A DNA stretch of 64,000 nucleotides from Casuarina equisetifolia. Its lineage: Eukaryota; Streptophyta; Magnoliopsida; Fagales; Casuarinaceae. The notes under the pieces were generated by a model. It did not search any database and was not told the origin of the DNA. It saw only the letters and a list, made by a program, of their open reading frames with translations. Of this stretch, positions 25,845-37,291 are shown piece after piece (position 1 is the stretch's first letter; each line of letters opens with the position of its first letter). The stretch is from contig CM052359.1 of the NCBI GenBank assembly GCA_028551475.1, forward strand, positions 15,067,583-15,131,582, given 5' to 3'. The translations under genes were made by a program, and so were the position numbers.

Positions 25845-27165
25845 TGTTGGGTTTTATGGCTTAACAAGAAAAGGGGGTTGAATTGTTCTTGTACCAAAAA
25901 CTATGCTTTTGTATGATAAAAAATTCAATAAATTAATTTAACAATTTATATGATAATAAGAAGGCAAACAAAATCATTTAAGCAAGTAAAGAGTAAGAGA
26001 ATCAACACCCAATTTACCACAGTGGTTCGGCACTCTATCTTAGAGTCCTATGTCCACTCTCTTCTCCTTCAATCCAACTGATTAAAGTCTTCTTTACTCA
26101 ACCTGATTAGGAGAATATGTTCTCCCTAATCCAAATAATTCTTTCTCAAAGGAATTCTTAAGTTTGAATACAAATTATGATCAAAAGATCATATACAGTA
26201 GCAAATCCCCAAATGATATGTTAGTTTATAGGATATTCCTAATTAGAGGAGCTATTCAAGCATATATATCAAGATATAGAGCTCCTAACATGAAATCCCT
26301 AATTTGAAGAAATTAGGGTTTCAGATTTTACTCAAAATTTATATGCAATAAATGTTTATAAGTGAAATCAACATATAAATAATGTTATACAAGCTATGAT
26401 TGAGTATATAATTGAAGATCAAAGCAGATAATCAAATATCACCAAACCCTTGTGAGTCACTAAGAGATAAAAAAAACTTGAATCAAACAGTAGGTGAGCT
26501 TAAGAGACTTTCTTTACAAAGAGAACGCTTCAAATAGATGTCAATCATCAAGAGAAAAACTTCACGCACACATCTCCTTTAAATAGAGACAGATTTAGGG
26601 CTTTTTTTTTTTAAATCAAACCTGAACTATAGCCTTTTTCTTATTAGGAATAGTAGGCTATCTATCAAATTAGCCTCATATTAGCTTTCAAATTCAAAAT
26701 CTGACCTTTCTAACAGCCCATCTCCTCTAGATTCCTCCCGTTGAGATTTCAGCGTTTGAGAGAAGCAGAGACAGCATCGGGGACGAGTGAAGTGGCTAAC
26801 GGCTAGGGCAAACTCGTCGAAGGATAAAAGCCTCTTATATGCTTCCTTAAGTGAGACGACGTCGTGGCCAGAAGACTTCACTGATGGTCAAGACGACACC
26901 ATAACAAAGAGACTCCACTGATGGTCAAGACGACACTGTAACAAGGAGACTCCACTAATGGTCAAGATGACACCGTAACGAGGAGCGGGATCAGGCTGAT
27001 GCAAGCTTGGGCCGCACCATATCGTCTTAGTCCAGCAACAAGGGTCCAGTCCAGCGATGACATATCTAGTAGATATACATGGTCCAATATCAACAAGGTT
27101 CAAAAATATGATCTTTTACAAAGTTCATATTTTGGTGTATTGCATATATTAACTTTGAGCTAATA
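25845..27165 (-). repeat. Truncated 5' LTR of element A
   Basis: Begins TGTTGGGTTTT and follows the LTRs of element C closely until GAGCTAATATCAAG at 27,165. There it switches without a break to the middle of the Gypsy LTR of element E. Its own ...CCAACA end and the conserved dyad are missing. Confidence 0.85.
26874..26984. repeat. 37-bp tandem repeat, 3 copies, in LTR of A
   Basis: Three units beginning GACT[TC]CACT[GA]ATGGTCAAGA, 37 bp each, at 26,874, 26,911 and 26,948. The same unit is present three times in the left LTR and twice in the right LTR of element C. Confidence 0.9.
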
Positions 27166-28207
27166 TCAAGATGTGATGGTGGAATTTACTAATTTATTTA
27201 CTATCCTATGTCTAGGTATAGTAAACCTATTTAGTTCATTAATTCACTATATCTCTATATGTGAATTGAAACAAACCAAATGCATTAGGATTTGTGAATA
27301 TTCCTGGTTTACAATAAATCTTTCGATCATTTTATCACCAAAAGCCACACAAATAACATGGTATATGTCTATCCACATTTAATTCATGGTTATATATTAT
27401 AAGAAGCAATTGCATATTATTACCTTTTAGTCTCTAACATGCATATCAAATCATTCAAGTGGTGGCCAATCACTTAAAAGCATTAAGCATAAAATATATA
27501 ACTCACATAAATAAACTATCTTGCAAAACATAAAAACTTATAGGATTCACATCATCATAGTTAGGCTACATCTTCGCTCTAACAAAAGAAGTTTAGAACA
27601 TAATGAAATAATGAGGAAGAACAACAATAAAAAACAAAGAAGGCATCTTGAATCCAAGAACAAGAAGCATGTCACCCTTTTTGTCTTCTCTTCAAGAAAT
27701 CTTGAATTCTTGGCCTCTCTCTTGAGTTGTGCTTAATTTCCTCCTTGGTTTCAGCGACACCTTCTTTTCTCTCTCTCTTCTCCTTCTCTTAAATAGGGTT
27801 TAGGTTTAGACCTACTCTTATCCTAGTAGAATTGGGTCTTAGAGATCTAAAACAATTGGGTTTTGAACTCTTAATTTAATTAGGTTTTGAACTCCTAATT
27901 TAATTAGGCTTTGAACTCCTAATATGATTAGGTTTTCTAATTATTTAGAAAACCCAATAACAATAAAATCTAATAACAATCATTCAAAGCCTAAGCCCAT
28001 CTTGACTCTCTTGATCCTGATATTACGATTTTGCCACACAATAAGCATCAGGCTCTCCATGTTCATCTCTTTTCTCCTTACCTTCTTGTGCTATATAAAC
28101 AAGATAAATTTAGGTAAATAAAGAGGAGTTCAAATGTTTTCTCACAATTATTAAAGTTATTTATTGCCTAAAATAGGTAAAATAACTCTATAAAAATAGA
28201 GTTATCA
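27166..28207 (-). repeat. Truncated 3' LTR of element E
   Basis: Nearly identical to 31,889-32,922 (the right LTR) and ends GAGTTATCA at 28,207, but lacks the first 320 bp or so (TGTTCGGTG...). It begins directly at the broken end of element A's LTR. Confidence 0.85.
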
Positions 28208-29795
28208 AAACCCCCAAACTTAACATTTTGCTAGTCCTCTAGCACAAGCAATAAACAATATATGTTTTAGACAAAATCCCTTCATGATATTCCCCCATAA
28301 TTGCTCAACTTAACAATTCAAAGAAAAATATAGCTTTCATCTAAACACTACAATTGTTTCATAAAATAAGATAGACTCTTAACTATGTTGACCACATGTG
28401 TGTGTGTGTGAGTCCTTATCTTTTCAACTATATGCACTCCAAATAGATCCACATTAATATGCAATCTCTCAAAATCTTTAACCAAACCTCATATGTTTGC
28501 TTTTCATTCCTCTCTCCACTAATGTAAGCCAATCATCTAACCGAAAATCAATAGGAATTTTATAAGCTTGTAATGTAAGGCTGGGCTAGGGGTTAGATAA
28601 AAGTCATTTAGGCTTAATTCACCCATGAACACATTACTTTCTAGGATCTCATCGAAAACTCTTGTCACTTTCTACCATCACTTTTCTCATTCTTTTCCAT
28701 ATAAAAATGCTTGATTTCACTTGGATTCTAATACTTACAAAGCCACAATCATGCTTGCATCAATAAAACAAATAAAAGTACTAGACATGTAGTCACTATA
28801 CTCTTATCTTGCCAATCATCTCAATTACTATGCTTAATGGCCTAATTCAAAACATTGAATGGCTTAAATATGATAAGGAATGACAAGAGGATTCCATTCT
28901 TGGGCAAATGTTGTACTTCCTTTCTTTTCTTTTCTTTTTGTTTCTTTTTTTTTTCTTTTTTTTTTTGTAAAAATGAAATACTATGCCCCACTTAATCGTT
29001 GTAATCAATTTCTTCCCATGCTCCATCTTCCTTTCGACCTTTATTCATCTCAAACAAACTTCCATCTTACAAGATAACATGTTTATGGGCATGGGACGAT
29101 AAGATAAGTTGTTTAAGGCTTATGGCTATATATATATGGGTGTCATTAAAAAAAATGGATAAGAATCAAGGCTCAGCGGGGTGACTGGTGATAAATAAAT
29201 AGGGTTGGCTTGAAAGGCTCAAATGATCCAAAGAATGGCCTAAATCATTTTCTCAATTAGATGCAGCTTAGGATTTCGCCTCAAGAGAAAATCAAACAAA
29301 TTCTAAGATTCAGGTGAGATTTAAGAAAATCACTTACTTCACATGAATGTTCTCTAGAGATACACACAATTTAAAAAATGAAGGACTTTTAGTGCTCAAT
29401 AGGTGGATCAACATAATCAAAATCACACTTAACTCACACCACAATTGTAGGTTTAAACAAAATCTATATCTTCCAAAGAATCACCAAGAATTCACAACAT
29501 GGGATGTAATCATGACATAAAAAAAAAATTTCAATCAAATTTAGCACAAAGGTTCTTTCTCTACCCTCAAACTTGAATAAAGCATTGTCCTCAATGCAAA
29601 AACAAAAGAAAGCAATAATAATGAAGGAATAGGAATGAGAAAACTCTCTTGATTATAGGTTATATCCACGTAGAGCTCTGAGGAGATGATGGTGACAAAA
29701 CTTCTAATGAAAAGACTAAAACGAAATTGCTTGGGTTGCCTCCCAAGAAGCGCTTGCTTTATAATTTTCAGCCAAACTATCCTGGATGTTGTTAC
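28208..29795 (-). other. Noncoding 3' internal part of element E
   Basis: No coding frame is supported. Next to the LTR the minus strand reads AAGTTTGGGGGTTT, a polypurine tract (28,208-28,222). A T/C-rich tract is at 28,918-28,966 and a TG run near 28,398. At 29,730-29,747 CTTGGG and CCCAAG form an inverted repeat around TTGCCT. Confidence 0.65.
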
Positions 29796-31385
29796 TCAAG
29801 GAGGATGGAACTCCAACAGTTTCGGAGACAGTTTGTGTCGTTTGATGGTTGTGCATTCTTCAATAAGCACAATTGTCTCATATACTTCAAGCTTCCTTTT
29901 GTTCTCCAGTCTCTCATTCAAAAGTTTTGCACAACTAGATATTTGAACTGGAGTATCTATAAAAGTAATGTTAATGTGCAGTTTTAAAGATATATCAAGG
30001 AATTCCAAAAGCTACTTATCTTTTATGCGTTGCTGGAATCTCTGTGTAGATGGAGTTGGAGGCATAAAGGACTCATGATTTACTAGAGCAAGGTTGTTCC
30101 TTGGTGTCTCCTCAAGTTGTATGCTGACATTCTTATTTGTTTCTTTAAAAATGTTCGTGTCAGCATTATCTTTTCCCAATTGCATGCCACATGTTAGGAT
30201 TATTGTCTCTACAGTATCTATAGGGCTTTTCTCCACATCGCTAGGCCAAGAACCCTCTTGATTCTTTGAGATCATGCTGATCAGTTGACTCATTTGCACC
30301 TTTAATCTTTGGAATGAAGCTTCGTTTCTTTGAAAACTTGCTTTAGTCCTCTTTGAAATGTTTTGTGTGGTGTTGGCCAGCTCGCTGGTCATGTCTTCTA
30401 AGTTAGGTTTCACCTCTTCTATTTGTCAAAATGTTGGTTGCGGTCTCATCTCACTTAGGTTACTCCATGAAAAAGTTTGATGGTTGTGCCATCCCAGATT
30501 GTACATATTAGAGTAATAATCATTTTGTGACCTACTAGGAATCCTAACAAAATTAGCATAATCATTATAATGAGCATAAGGGTTACCTACTTGACATTCT
30601 GTGCTTTCATGTGCTCCACCACAAAATTCACATTCTCTATTCTTTAAGAACATTTCCAATTCTGCACGTAAGTTGGCGAGGGTATATACTTCATGGACTC
30701 CACTTGCTTGATGCATTGGTAGTCTCTCAATAGACCATTGATAGTTATCAAATGCCATCTCCTCTAGAAAATTAAATGCCTCTTATGGTGTTTTGCTATG
30801 TAAGTCCCCTCCTGCAGCTGTATCAATTACACAACGAAGATTCATACTACACCCATCATAAAAAGTTTGTACCTGTAGCCACGTGGGTAGTCCATGATTT
30901 GGACATATCCTCAAAAGTTCCTTGAATCTCTCCCAAGCTTCATACAATAATTCATTATTCATCTACTCAAAAGTGAAAATGTCATTGCGCAATTTAGCAG
31001 ATCTTGCAAAAGGAAAGAACTTACCAAGAAATTTCTGAGCCAAATCATCCCATGTAGTAATCAATCCTGCAAAAAGTGAAGAGAACCAATTTTTAGCTAT
31101 ATCTTTAAGAGAAAATGGAAATAGTTTTAACTTGATAACATCTTTTGTGACTCCATGATCTCCAATCGTGTCACAGAATTCAAGGAATACTTCAATGTGA
31201 GCATTTGGATCCTCATTTGGTAGCCCACTATATTGCATAGATCTTTGAAGCATCTTGATGTGCACAGGCTTGACCTTAAAGTTTTTTGCTAGAATTGCAA
31301 GGCTCTGGAAACTTGATGTGGCATTCCAAAATGTTGGTGTAACATAGTCTTTTAAAACTCTATGTGTACCATCATATCTCTCCAT
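29796..31385 (-). pseudogene. Athila/Tat-type Gypsy gag and start of gag-pol connector
   Basis: Three minus-strand frames follow one another. 31,385-30,963 contains the core gag domain with LPNEDPNAHIEVFLEFCDT, KLKLFPFSLKDIAKNW and TTWDDLAQKFLGKFFP, strongly typical of Athila/Tat gag. 30,758-30,426 contains NYQWSIERLPMHQASGVHEV and a CEFCGGAHESTEC zinc knuckle. 30,413-30,012 covers the helical segment and the region ending near TPSTQRFQQRIKDK. A further frame, 30,008-29,796, continues with KLHINITF and NERLENKRKLE, the stretch preceding the protease in this lineage. Short gaps with stops separate the frames (for example around 30,785). The protease itself is lost. Confidence 0.85.
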
Positions 31386-31545
31386 CCTTGTTGCTTAATC
31401 TTTCTACAATCGCAACTTAACAAAGACTTTTTCCTTCTTTTTTTTTTAGAATTAAAAAATGATTTTTTTAAAAGAAAGAAAATAAAAGTTAGATTAAACT
31501 TAGAAATTATTCAGTATTAATATTAATCAGCAGTAAAACAACCAA

Positions 31546-31563
31546 TCCCTGGTAACAGCGTCA
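31546..31563 (-). other. Primer-binding site of element E (tRNA-Asp type)
   Basis: The minus strand reads TGACGCTGTTACCAGGGA. From memory, the tRNA-Asp site used by Athila/Tat elements is TGGCGCCGTTGCCGGGGA, so there are 14 of 18 matches and all four differences are transitions. It lies 6 bp inside the 5' LTR. Confidence 0.7.
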
Positions 31564-31569
31564 AAAACT

Positions 31570-32922
31570 TGTTCGGTGAAATTTAGATGCAAGTGAACAT
31601 GTCGAACAAGTAATATAATGATGAGAAAAGTATCGTCCCACAAAGATTGGTGAATACTGAACTAATTAAGTACTAATGATGAATTAATCCTAAAATTTAT
31701 CTAGCAAATCAAAATATTGTTGAAGATGAATTAAAATTTAAAATTTCTAAAACAAAAACTCAATACTAATTAAAATTGAATCCAAGTAAGAAAAATCAAG
31801 ATGAGACACATGTTAGAGCTTCCGATTTCACCATAACTACTAGATATGAATTTCCATAGTTTATGCCTGCAAGAATGATATTATCTATGTGATGGCAGAA
31901 TTTCCTAATTTATTTACTATCCTATGTCTAGGTATAGTAAACCTATTTAGTTTATTAATTCACTATATCTCTATATGTGAATTGAAACAAACCAAATGCA
32001 TTAGGATTTGTGAATATTCCTGGTTTACAATAAATCTTTCGATCATTTTATCACCAAAAGTCACATAAATAACATGGTATATGTCTATCCACATTTAATT
32101 CATGGTTATATATTATAAGAAGCAATTGCATATTATTACCTTTTAGTCTCTAACATGCACATCAAATCATTCAAGTGGTGGCCAATCACTTAAAAGCATT
32201 AAGCATAAAATATATAACTCACATAAATAAACTATCTTGCAAAACATAAAACTTATAGGATTCACATCATCATAGTTAAGCTATATCTTCACTCTAATAA
32301 AAGAAGTTTAGAACATAATGAAATAATGAGGAAGAACAATAATAAAAAACAAAGAAGGCATCTTGAATCCAAGAACAAGAAGCATGTCACCCTTTTTGTC
32401 TTCTCTTCAAGAAATCTTGAATTCTTGGCCTCTCTCTTGAGTTGTGCTTAATTTCCTCCTTGGTGTCAGCGGCACCTTCTTTTCTCTCTCTCTTCTCCTT
32501 CTCTTAAATAGGGTTTAGGTTTAGACTTACTCTTATCCTAGTAGAATTGGGTCTTAGAGATCTAAAACAATTGGGTTTTGAACTCTTAATTTAATTAGGT
32601 TTTGAACTCCTAATTTAATTAGGCTTTGAACTCCTAATATGATTAGGTTTTCTAATTATTTAGAAAACCCAATAACAATAAAATATAATAACAATCATTC
32701 AAAGCCCAAGCCCATCTTGACTCTTTTGATCCTGATATTACGATTTTGCCACACAATAAGCATCAGGCTCTCCATATTCATCTCTTTTCTCCTTGCCTTC
32801 TTGTGCTACATAAACAAGATAAATTTAGGTAAATAAAGAGGAGTTCAAATGTTTTCTCACAATTATTAAAGTTATTTATTGCCTAAAATAGGTAAAATAA
32901 CTCTATAAAAATAGAGTTATCA
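31570..32922 (-). repeat. 5' LTR of element E
   Basis: A 1,353-bp repeat from TGTTCGGTG to GAGTTATCA. It matches 27,166-28,207 almost perfectly over the shared part, and the solo LTR at 19,987-21,213 less closely. Near its right edge CTCTATAAAAATAGAG forms an inverted repeat. It is flanked on the right by RT sequence of element F. Confidence 0.9.
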
Positions 32923-33960
32923 AGAGCCAAAGAAGATAGATAAAACACTTAGGGATGAAAACTAGTTTCTTGCTATGTAAGAAGAATTAAATCAGTTTAA
33001 GAAAAATCAAGTCTAGAACTTGGTTTCTAGACCAAAAGACCATTTGGTAATTGGCATTAAATTGGTATTTAGAAATAAGCTAGATGAAAATGGAATTATT
33101 ATTAGAAATAAGGCTGGATTAGTTAAACAAGGGTATAGTCAAGAAGAAGGAATAGACTATGATGAAAACCTTTACACCAATAGCTAGATTAGAAGCCATT
33201 CAAATGTTACTAGCCTTTGCTTAATATATAAATTTTACTTTTTATCAAATGGATGTAAAGAGTGTTTTCCTAAATGGTATTGTTAAAGAAGAAGTGTATG
33301 TTGAACAACCACTGGATTTGAAGATCCAATGTGTCATGATCATGTCTTTAAGTATTCAAAATCCTTATATGAACTTAAACAAGTCTCACAGGCTTGGTAT
33401 GATAAGCTAAGTGCTTTTCTACTTAGTGCAAATTTTAGAAAAGGAAAAGTAGGCAACACATTATTCATCAAAACTAAAGGAAAAGATATTTTGATTATTC
33501 AAATTTATGTTAATGATATTGTGTTTGGCTTTACCAAGTCTACTTTGCGTAAAGACTTTGCAAAATCCATGCAAAATGAATTTGAAATGAGCATGATGGG
33601 TGAATTAACTTATTTCCTAAGTTTTCAAATTATACAAATTATTAAAGAAATTTTCATAAGTCAAACTAAATATGCAAATGAGTTAATTAAGAAATACAAG
33701 ATGCACTATTCCAAAACGATAAACACTCCCATGAACACATGTACTTCTTTATCACATGATGAAAACGAGACTAGTGTAGATTTAAAACTCTATAAAGGAA
33801 TGATTGGTTGATTGTTGTATTTGATTGCATCTAGACTTGATATTATAATGTATGCTTGTGTGCTAAATATCAATTTAATCCAAAAGAACAACATTTAACT
33901 GTTGTTAAAAAAAAAAGATATTTGAAAGACATAACCACACTAAGAATTTACTCTATACTC
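32923..33960 (+). pseudogene. Sirevirus-like RT and fused RNase H remnant (element F)
   Basis: RT segments appear in several frames: [13 protein letters not shown] sequence near 33,070, QGYSQEEGIDYDE near 33,130, [20 protein letters not shown] near 33,250. A 160-codon frame at 33,329-33,811 follows with LYELKQVSQAWYDKLSAFL and GELTYFLSFQI. The catalytic box reads YVND (about 33,507) instead of YVDD, losing the first Asp. After LKLYKGMIG there is a stop, and the RNase H domain is mostly deleted, jumping at about 33,960 to the noncoding 3' region. Confidence 0.85.
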
Positions 33961-34434
33961 TTTATTTTTGTAAGTTTTCCTATTCTAAAGGGGAGCACTA
34001 TGAACCTTTATCTACTTTACTAGGTTGCCTATCTTACTCTTTTTACTATTGGCATAGCACTTAGTTACTTCATTCATATATTGTCTCAATTCAATGTTCT
34101 ATTATGCTCTTTTTGATTATGCCAAATGAAGAGAGAGAGAGCATTAGGACATGTATGTTCCATTTTTGAATAACTAGTGCAAAACGTGGGATAACTCTTA
34201 ACACCCTAAACGTATGGTGTTACTATTGTTGATTGCTTGTTATTGTTGTTGATATATGTTAATTCAAGATATGTGTTGACATCACTTAATTGCACTTGAT
34301 ATTGTGACAACTTTGAGCTGTATTGAATGTCATGAAAAACATATTATATAATACATTTTGCTCACTTTGTTAATGACATGTGGTATTGAATGCTTAAGTT
34401 GTGAAAATTTTGTCATCATTAAAAAGGGGAAGAT

Positions 34435-34990
34435 TGTTGGAAAAGATATGTTTTGCTATGACAAATTTTATTGTTAAATGCATATAAATGTTTTTGATAT
34501 GTTAATGTACAAAATAAAATTAAAGGAAGTAAAAGGTGTGCAAATTATGATATCAATTAATGATATTATAAGTTGTGAAAATTATGATATGTATCAATTT
34601 CCTACATCCATATAAATTGATACATATGTCATGTTCTAAAAAGAATATTTCCTAAGCATAAAATAGCATGTATTCTTGAATTGCATGGCATTTACATTAA
34701 AAAGAAATGTGATGCTAGTTTTTATATCATTATAGGGAGCTTATGCAAAAGTGGTCCATGTCATATGATGAGATCTTATGATGAGCTTATGCTTGCTTAA
34801 GCTCAGTCCAAGAAGCTCAAGTTCATAAAAGGTAAGGCTGGTCTGAGCCCATGAAACAAAGATTGATCCAGGCTTGAAACTCACAAGCCCGATGAAGTGT
34901 TTAATTGAGAATGCACTGCACTTGGTGAAATGGTGTTGTTTAACTAAGGCTTGAATGAACATTATATTGGAGTCATTTTTTCACCGATTT
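34435..34990 (+). repeat. Partial LTR of element F
   Basis: Starts TGTTGGAAAAGATATG directly after the polypurine tract AAAAAGGGGAAGAT. It holds GGAAGTAAAAGGTGTGCAAA and the dyad (34,548-34,568, one arm mutated). Part of the sequence then resembles the LTR at 63,612 (GTCTGAGCCC). The right edge is uncertain and the U5 end is missing. Confidence 0.65.
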
Positions 34991-35044
34991 ATTCTCATTT
35001 TTTTCGACAACATATTGATTTACAATTGAAACTAGGAGGATCAT

Positions 35045-35718
35045 AAGGTTTGTGTTAAGACTACACTTATCACTCTTTGTAAGCATTAACAATATGTTAA
35101 ACATAACAAATGTGAATTTGGCCAAACCTAAGTTCACTTTTTAAGGGCATGTGATTTCACAAAAAGGCCTAGCAATTGACTAAGAAAAGATAACAACTAG
35201 CCCATGGACCTAGATGTTGAAGTACCTTAAAGGTTTCCTAAGGTTAGTCAAGTATTACTAATGGTTTGTTCACAACTATGAAGCTATGGCATGCCCTTTC
35301 ACTAATTTGCTTAGAAAACACTACTTTAAATGGGGAGAGGAGGTAGAAGCTACCTCTAAGGAGCTTAAGTTAGCAATGGCAAGTACACTAATCCTTGCCC
35401 TTCCAAGGATGGAGTTCCCATATAAAGATAGAACTCAATTTCCCTTTTTAGTTATGCTTTTAAGGGATGTAATCAACTCCTCTTTGTGTATGAAAAAGAA
35501 ATGTTGGCTATCATCTTTACTATATAGTAGTGGTGCCACTACCTATTAGGCTAACTTTTCATTATCCACACTAATTAGCAAAATTTGAAGTATTTATGGG
35601 AGCAATGCATTGCCACATAGTATAAGTAGAAATGGCTTGTGCAACTTATAAGGTTTGAGTTCTAGATTGAATATAAGCTAAGAAGAGAGAATTGTCTAAC
35701 TAATGCCTTCTTTTGACA
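35045..35718 (+). pseudogene. Gypsy RT-RNase H fragment
   Basis: Read across frames: YVKHNKCEFG near 35,093, GHVISQKGLAID near 35,146, LKGFLRLVKYY near 35,227, then the frame from 35,286 with ACPFTNLLRKHYFKWGEEVE and STLILALP, matching the Gypsy RT thumb and RNase H_2 start. EKEMLAIIFTI near 35,490 and LKYLWEQ near 35,588 belong to RNase H. It ends where the LTR of element D begins, so D probably inserted into it. The rest of this element is not clearly identifiable. Confidence 0.75.
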
Positions 35719-37230
35719 CATTTTTCCAATGTGTTTTATTATGACAAACTTTGGTTGCATGTAATATACATATATAAATATTTTTTCATATGTTTATATT
35801 CAAAATTAAACATCAAGGAAGTAACAGGTGAGAAAATTATAATATCAATAAATGATATTATAAAGTAACTAGGTTCCTACATTCTTTTATAAAGCAACTT
35901 AATATATGCTCAAAAAGAATATTTTTATTAATGGAATAATAGTTGCATAACATTTTTCTCTAAGAAAAATTTGCTAGATTTGTTTTATTTGCAAGCCACT
36001 TGAAGCTTATTTAGAGTGCATGTGAAGCAAGCCATTTGAAGCTTATTTAAAGCCTGCATGAAGTAGGCCACTTGAAGCTTATTTAAAGCCCATGTAAAGC
36101 AGGTTGATTAAGACTTAGCCTGACTAAGGGTTAACTTTATCGAAAACCCGTTTTCTAAACTAACCTAAGTGAGATTTACCTAGTCCAAGCTTGATAGCTA
36201 GAACAACATTGTTTGACTAATTAAGAGCTTGTTTAACCAGGACTCTCAATTGAGAAGCCCTAGCCTTCATTATGTATGTTTCTCACACGGCTTCTATCTT
36301 CTTCTCTTTGAGTTACCGATTCTCCAATGGAAAGTTTTAAGAAAGGATTGATTGTCAAAATCATCAATTGAGAGCAAAAATTTGAAGACTCTACTATTGA
36401 TTGATGGAAATCTTCTCACTTTCTAACGAGAAGATATCTATGGTGATGTCAGGTTTGACAATAAACCTTAAAGAGTTTTAGTTATTCAGATTTCTTATAA
36501 ATTCCTTCTTGACGGTTGATTAAGAGCTTTCTTAATTATATATTTACGAAATTGTGAGAAGCATTGAGGATTTAAAAGCTTTCTTAATTATATATTTACG
36601 GTGGATTTGTGATGTTACCCAATCTATGGTAATAATTGGTGATACTCTCCAAAGATCAATTCTTTATGATCTATTATACTTGTTTTTGCTTATTTATGTG
36701 CTAATTGATCTATACACATTATATGCACATAAATAGAGTTTTAAATCTGAAACCCTAACTTAATGATATTTGAGGGCTTGTGATTAGAGCTTAGATACTT
36801 GTTCAATCTTTTGAATAAGCTTTTTAATAGGTAATATCGCATACATTTCATATTATTTGGGGTTTGCTAGCTGTACAAAGGTTATTTTAACCTCATCTTG
36901 TAATCGGTGACTTGTGTAACTCGTTGAAAAGGAGTTGGAAAATGTGGAGAAAGTTTTCTCCTACTTTTTTAGTAAAGTAGAATCTAGCTAGTTGTGTTGG
37001 AGGAAGAAGATGGTGGAAGTAGGTGAAAAGGGCTAAATCACTATGGAAAATTTATTGTCTTTTCTTGTTGTCTATACTTGTTTTGAAACTTGCTTGTGTG
37101 CCTATTTCTCGATGTTATTTTATTTGGTGGTGTTGGATTAATTTAGGTCATTCTTGAGTTACTTTCTTAGAAAACCAATTCAACCCCACCCTTCCTTGAC
37201 CCCCTTTCTTGGCTAGCCATTATATCTTAC
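35719..37230 (+). repeat. 5' LTR of element D
   Basis: Matches 52,570-53,827 from GTGTTTTATTATGACAAAC onwards and ends CCATTATATCTTACA. The first bases differ from the 3' LTR in a way explained by inversion of a 5-base hairpin loop. The dyad is at 35,840-35,860 and the 36-bp repeats at 35,991-36,098. A second segment near 36,515-36,600 repeats GAGCTTTCTTAATTATATAT and partly accounts for the greater length than the 3' LTR. Confidence 0.85.
35991..36098. repeat. 36-bp tandem repeat, 3 copies, in 5' LTR of D
   Basis: Three 36-bp units containing GCCACTTGAAGCTTATTTA, starting at 35,991, 36,027 and 36,063. The 3' LTR has the same three-unit array at 52,852-52,959. Confidence 0.85.
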
Positions 37231-37231
37231 A

Positions 37232-37249
37232 ATTGATATTAAAGCTAGG
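37232..37249 (+). other. Primer-binding site of element D
   Basis: TTGATATTAAAGCTAGGT lies one base inside the 5' LTR and resembles the tRNA-iMet type site TTGGTATCAGAGCTAGGT with a few substitutions. Confidence 0.7.
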
Positions 37250-37291
37250 TTCTTTAATCTAAGGCTTAACATCTTAGAGTAGATTCTTATA

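Larger units (their letters stand above)
17943..27165 (-). mobile_element. Element A: Sirevirus-like Copia retrotransposon, 5' LTR truncated
   Basis: Read on the minus strand: a truncated 5' LTR (27,165-25,845), primer site, gag-pol, a 3' noncoding part with several polypurine tracts, and a 3' LTR (19,521-17,943). Gag and pol features match the Sirevirus (SIRE/Maximus) lineage. It interrupts the RNase H of element G. A 1.2-kb Gypsy solo LTR sits in its 3' noncoding part. The 5' LTR lacks roughly its last 320 bp, where it abuts the truncated LTR of element E. Confidence 0.85.
27166..32922 (-). mobile_element. Element E: Athila/Tat-type Gypsy with pol deleted
   Basis: Minus-strand order: complete 5' LTR (32,922-31,570), tRNA-Asp-like primer site, gag, the first part of the gag-pol connector, noncoding sequence, polypurine tract and a truncated 3' LTR (28,207-27,166). 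Protease, RT, RNase H and integrase are absent: coding similarity stops near 29,796 and a 3' noncoding hairpin follows within 70 bp. It can only have moved with proteins supplied by another copy, if the loss came before insertion. Confidence 0.8.
32923..34990 (+). mobile_element. Element F: 3' part of a Sirevirus-like Copia
   Basis: Begins inside RT next to element E's LTR. The pol remnant runs to about 33,960, followed by noncoding sequence with polypurine tracts (AAAGGGGAG near 33,988, GAAGAGAGAGAGAG near 34,126, AAAAAGGGGAAGA near 34,421) and an LTR that starts TGTTGG at 34,435 and fades out near 34,990. Gag, protease, integrase and the 5' LTR are missing. Confidence 0.75.

Noticed and set aside
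27924..28121. Matching 65-codon plus-strand ORFs at 27,924 and 32,639
   Set aside because: They are identical because they lie at the same place in the two LTRs of element E; they have no domain and are not evidence of a gene.
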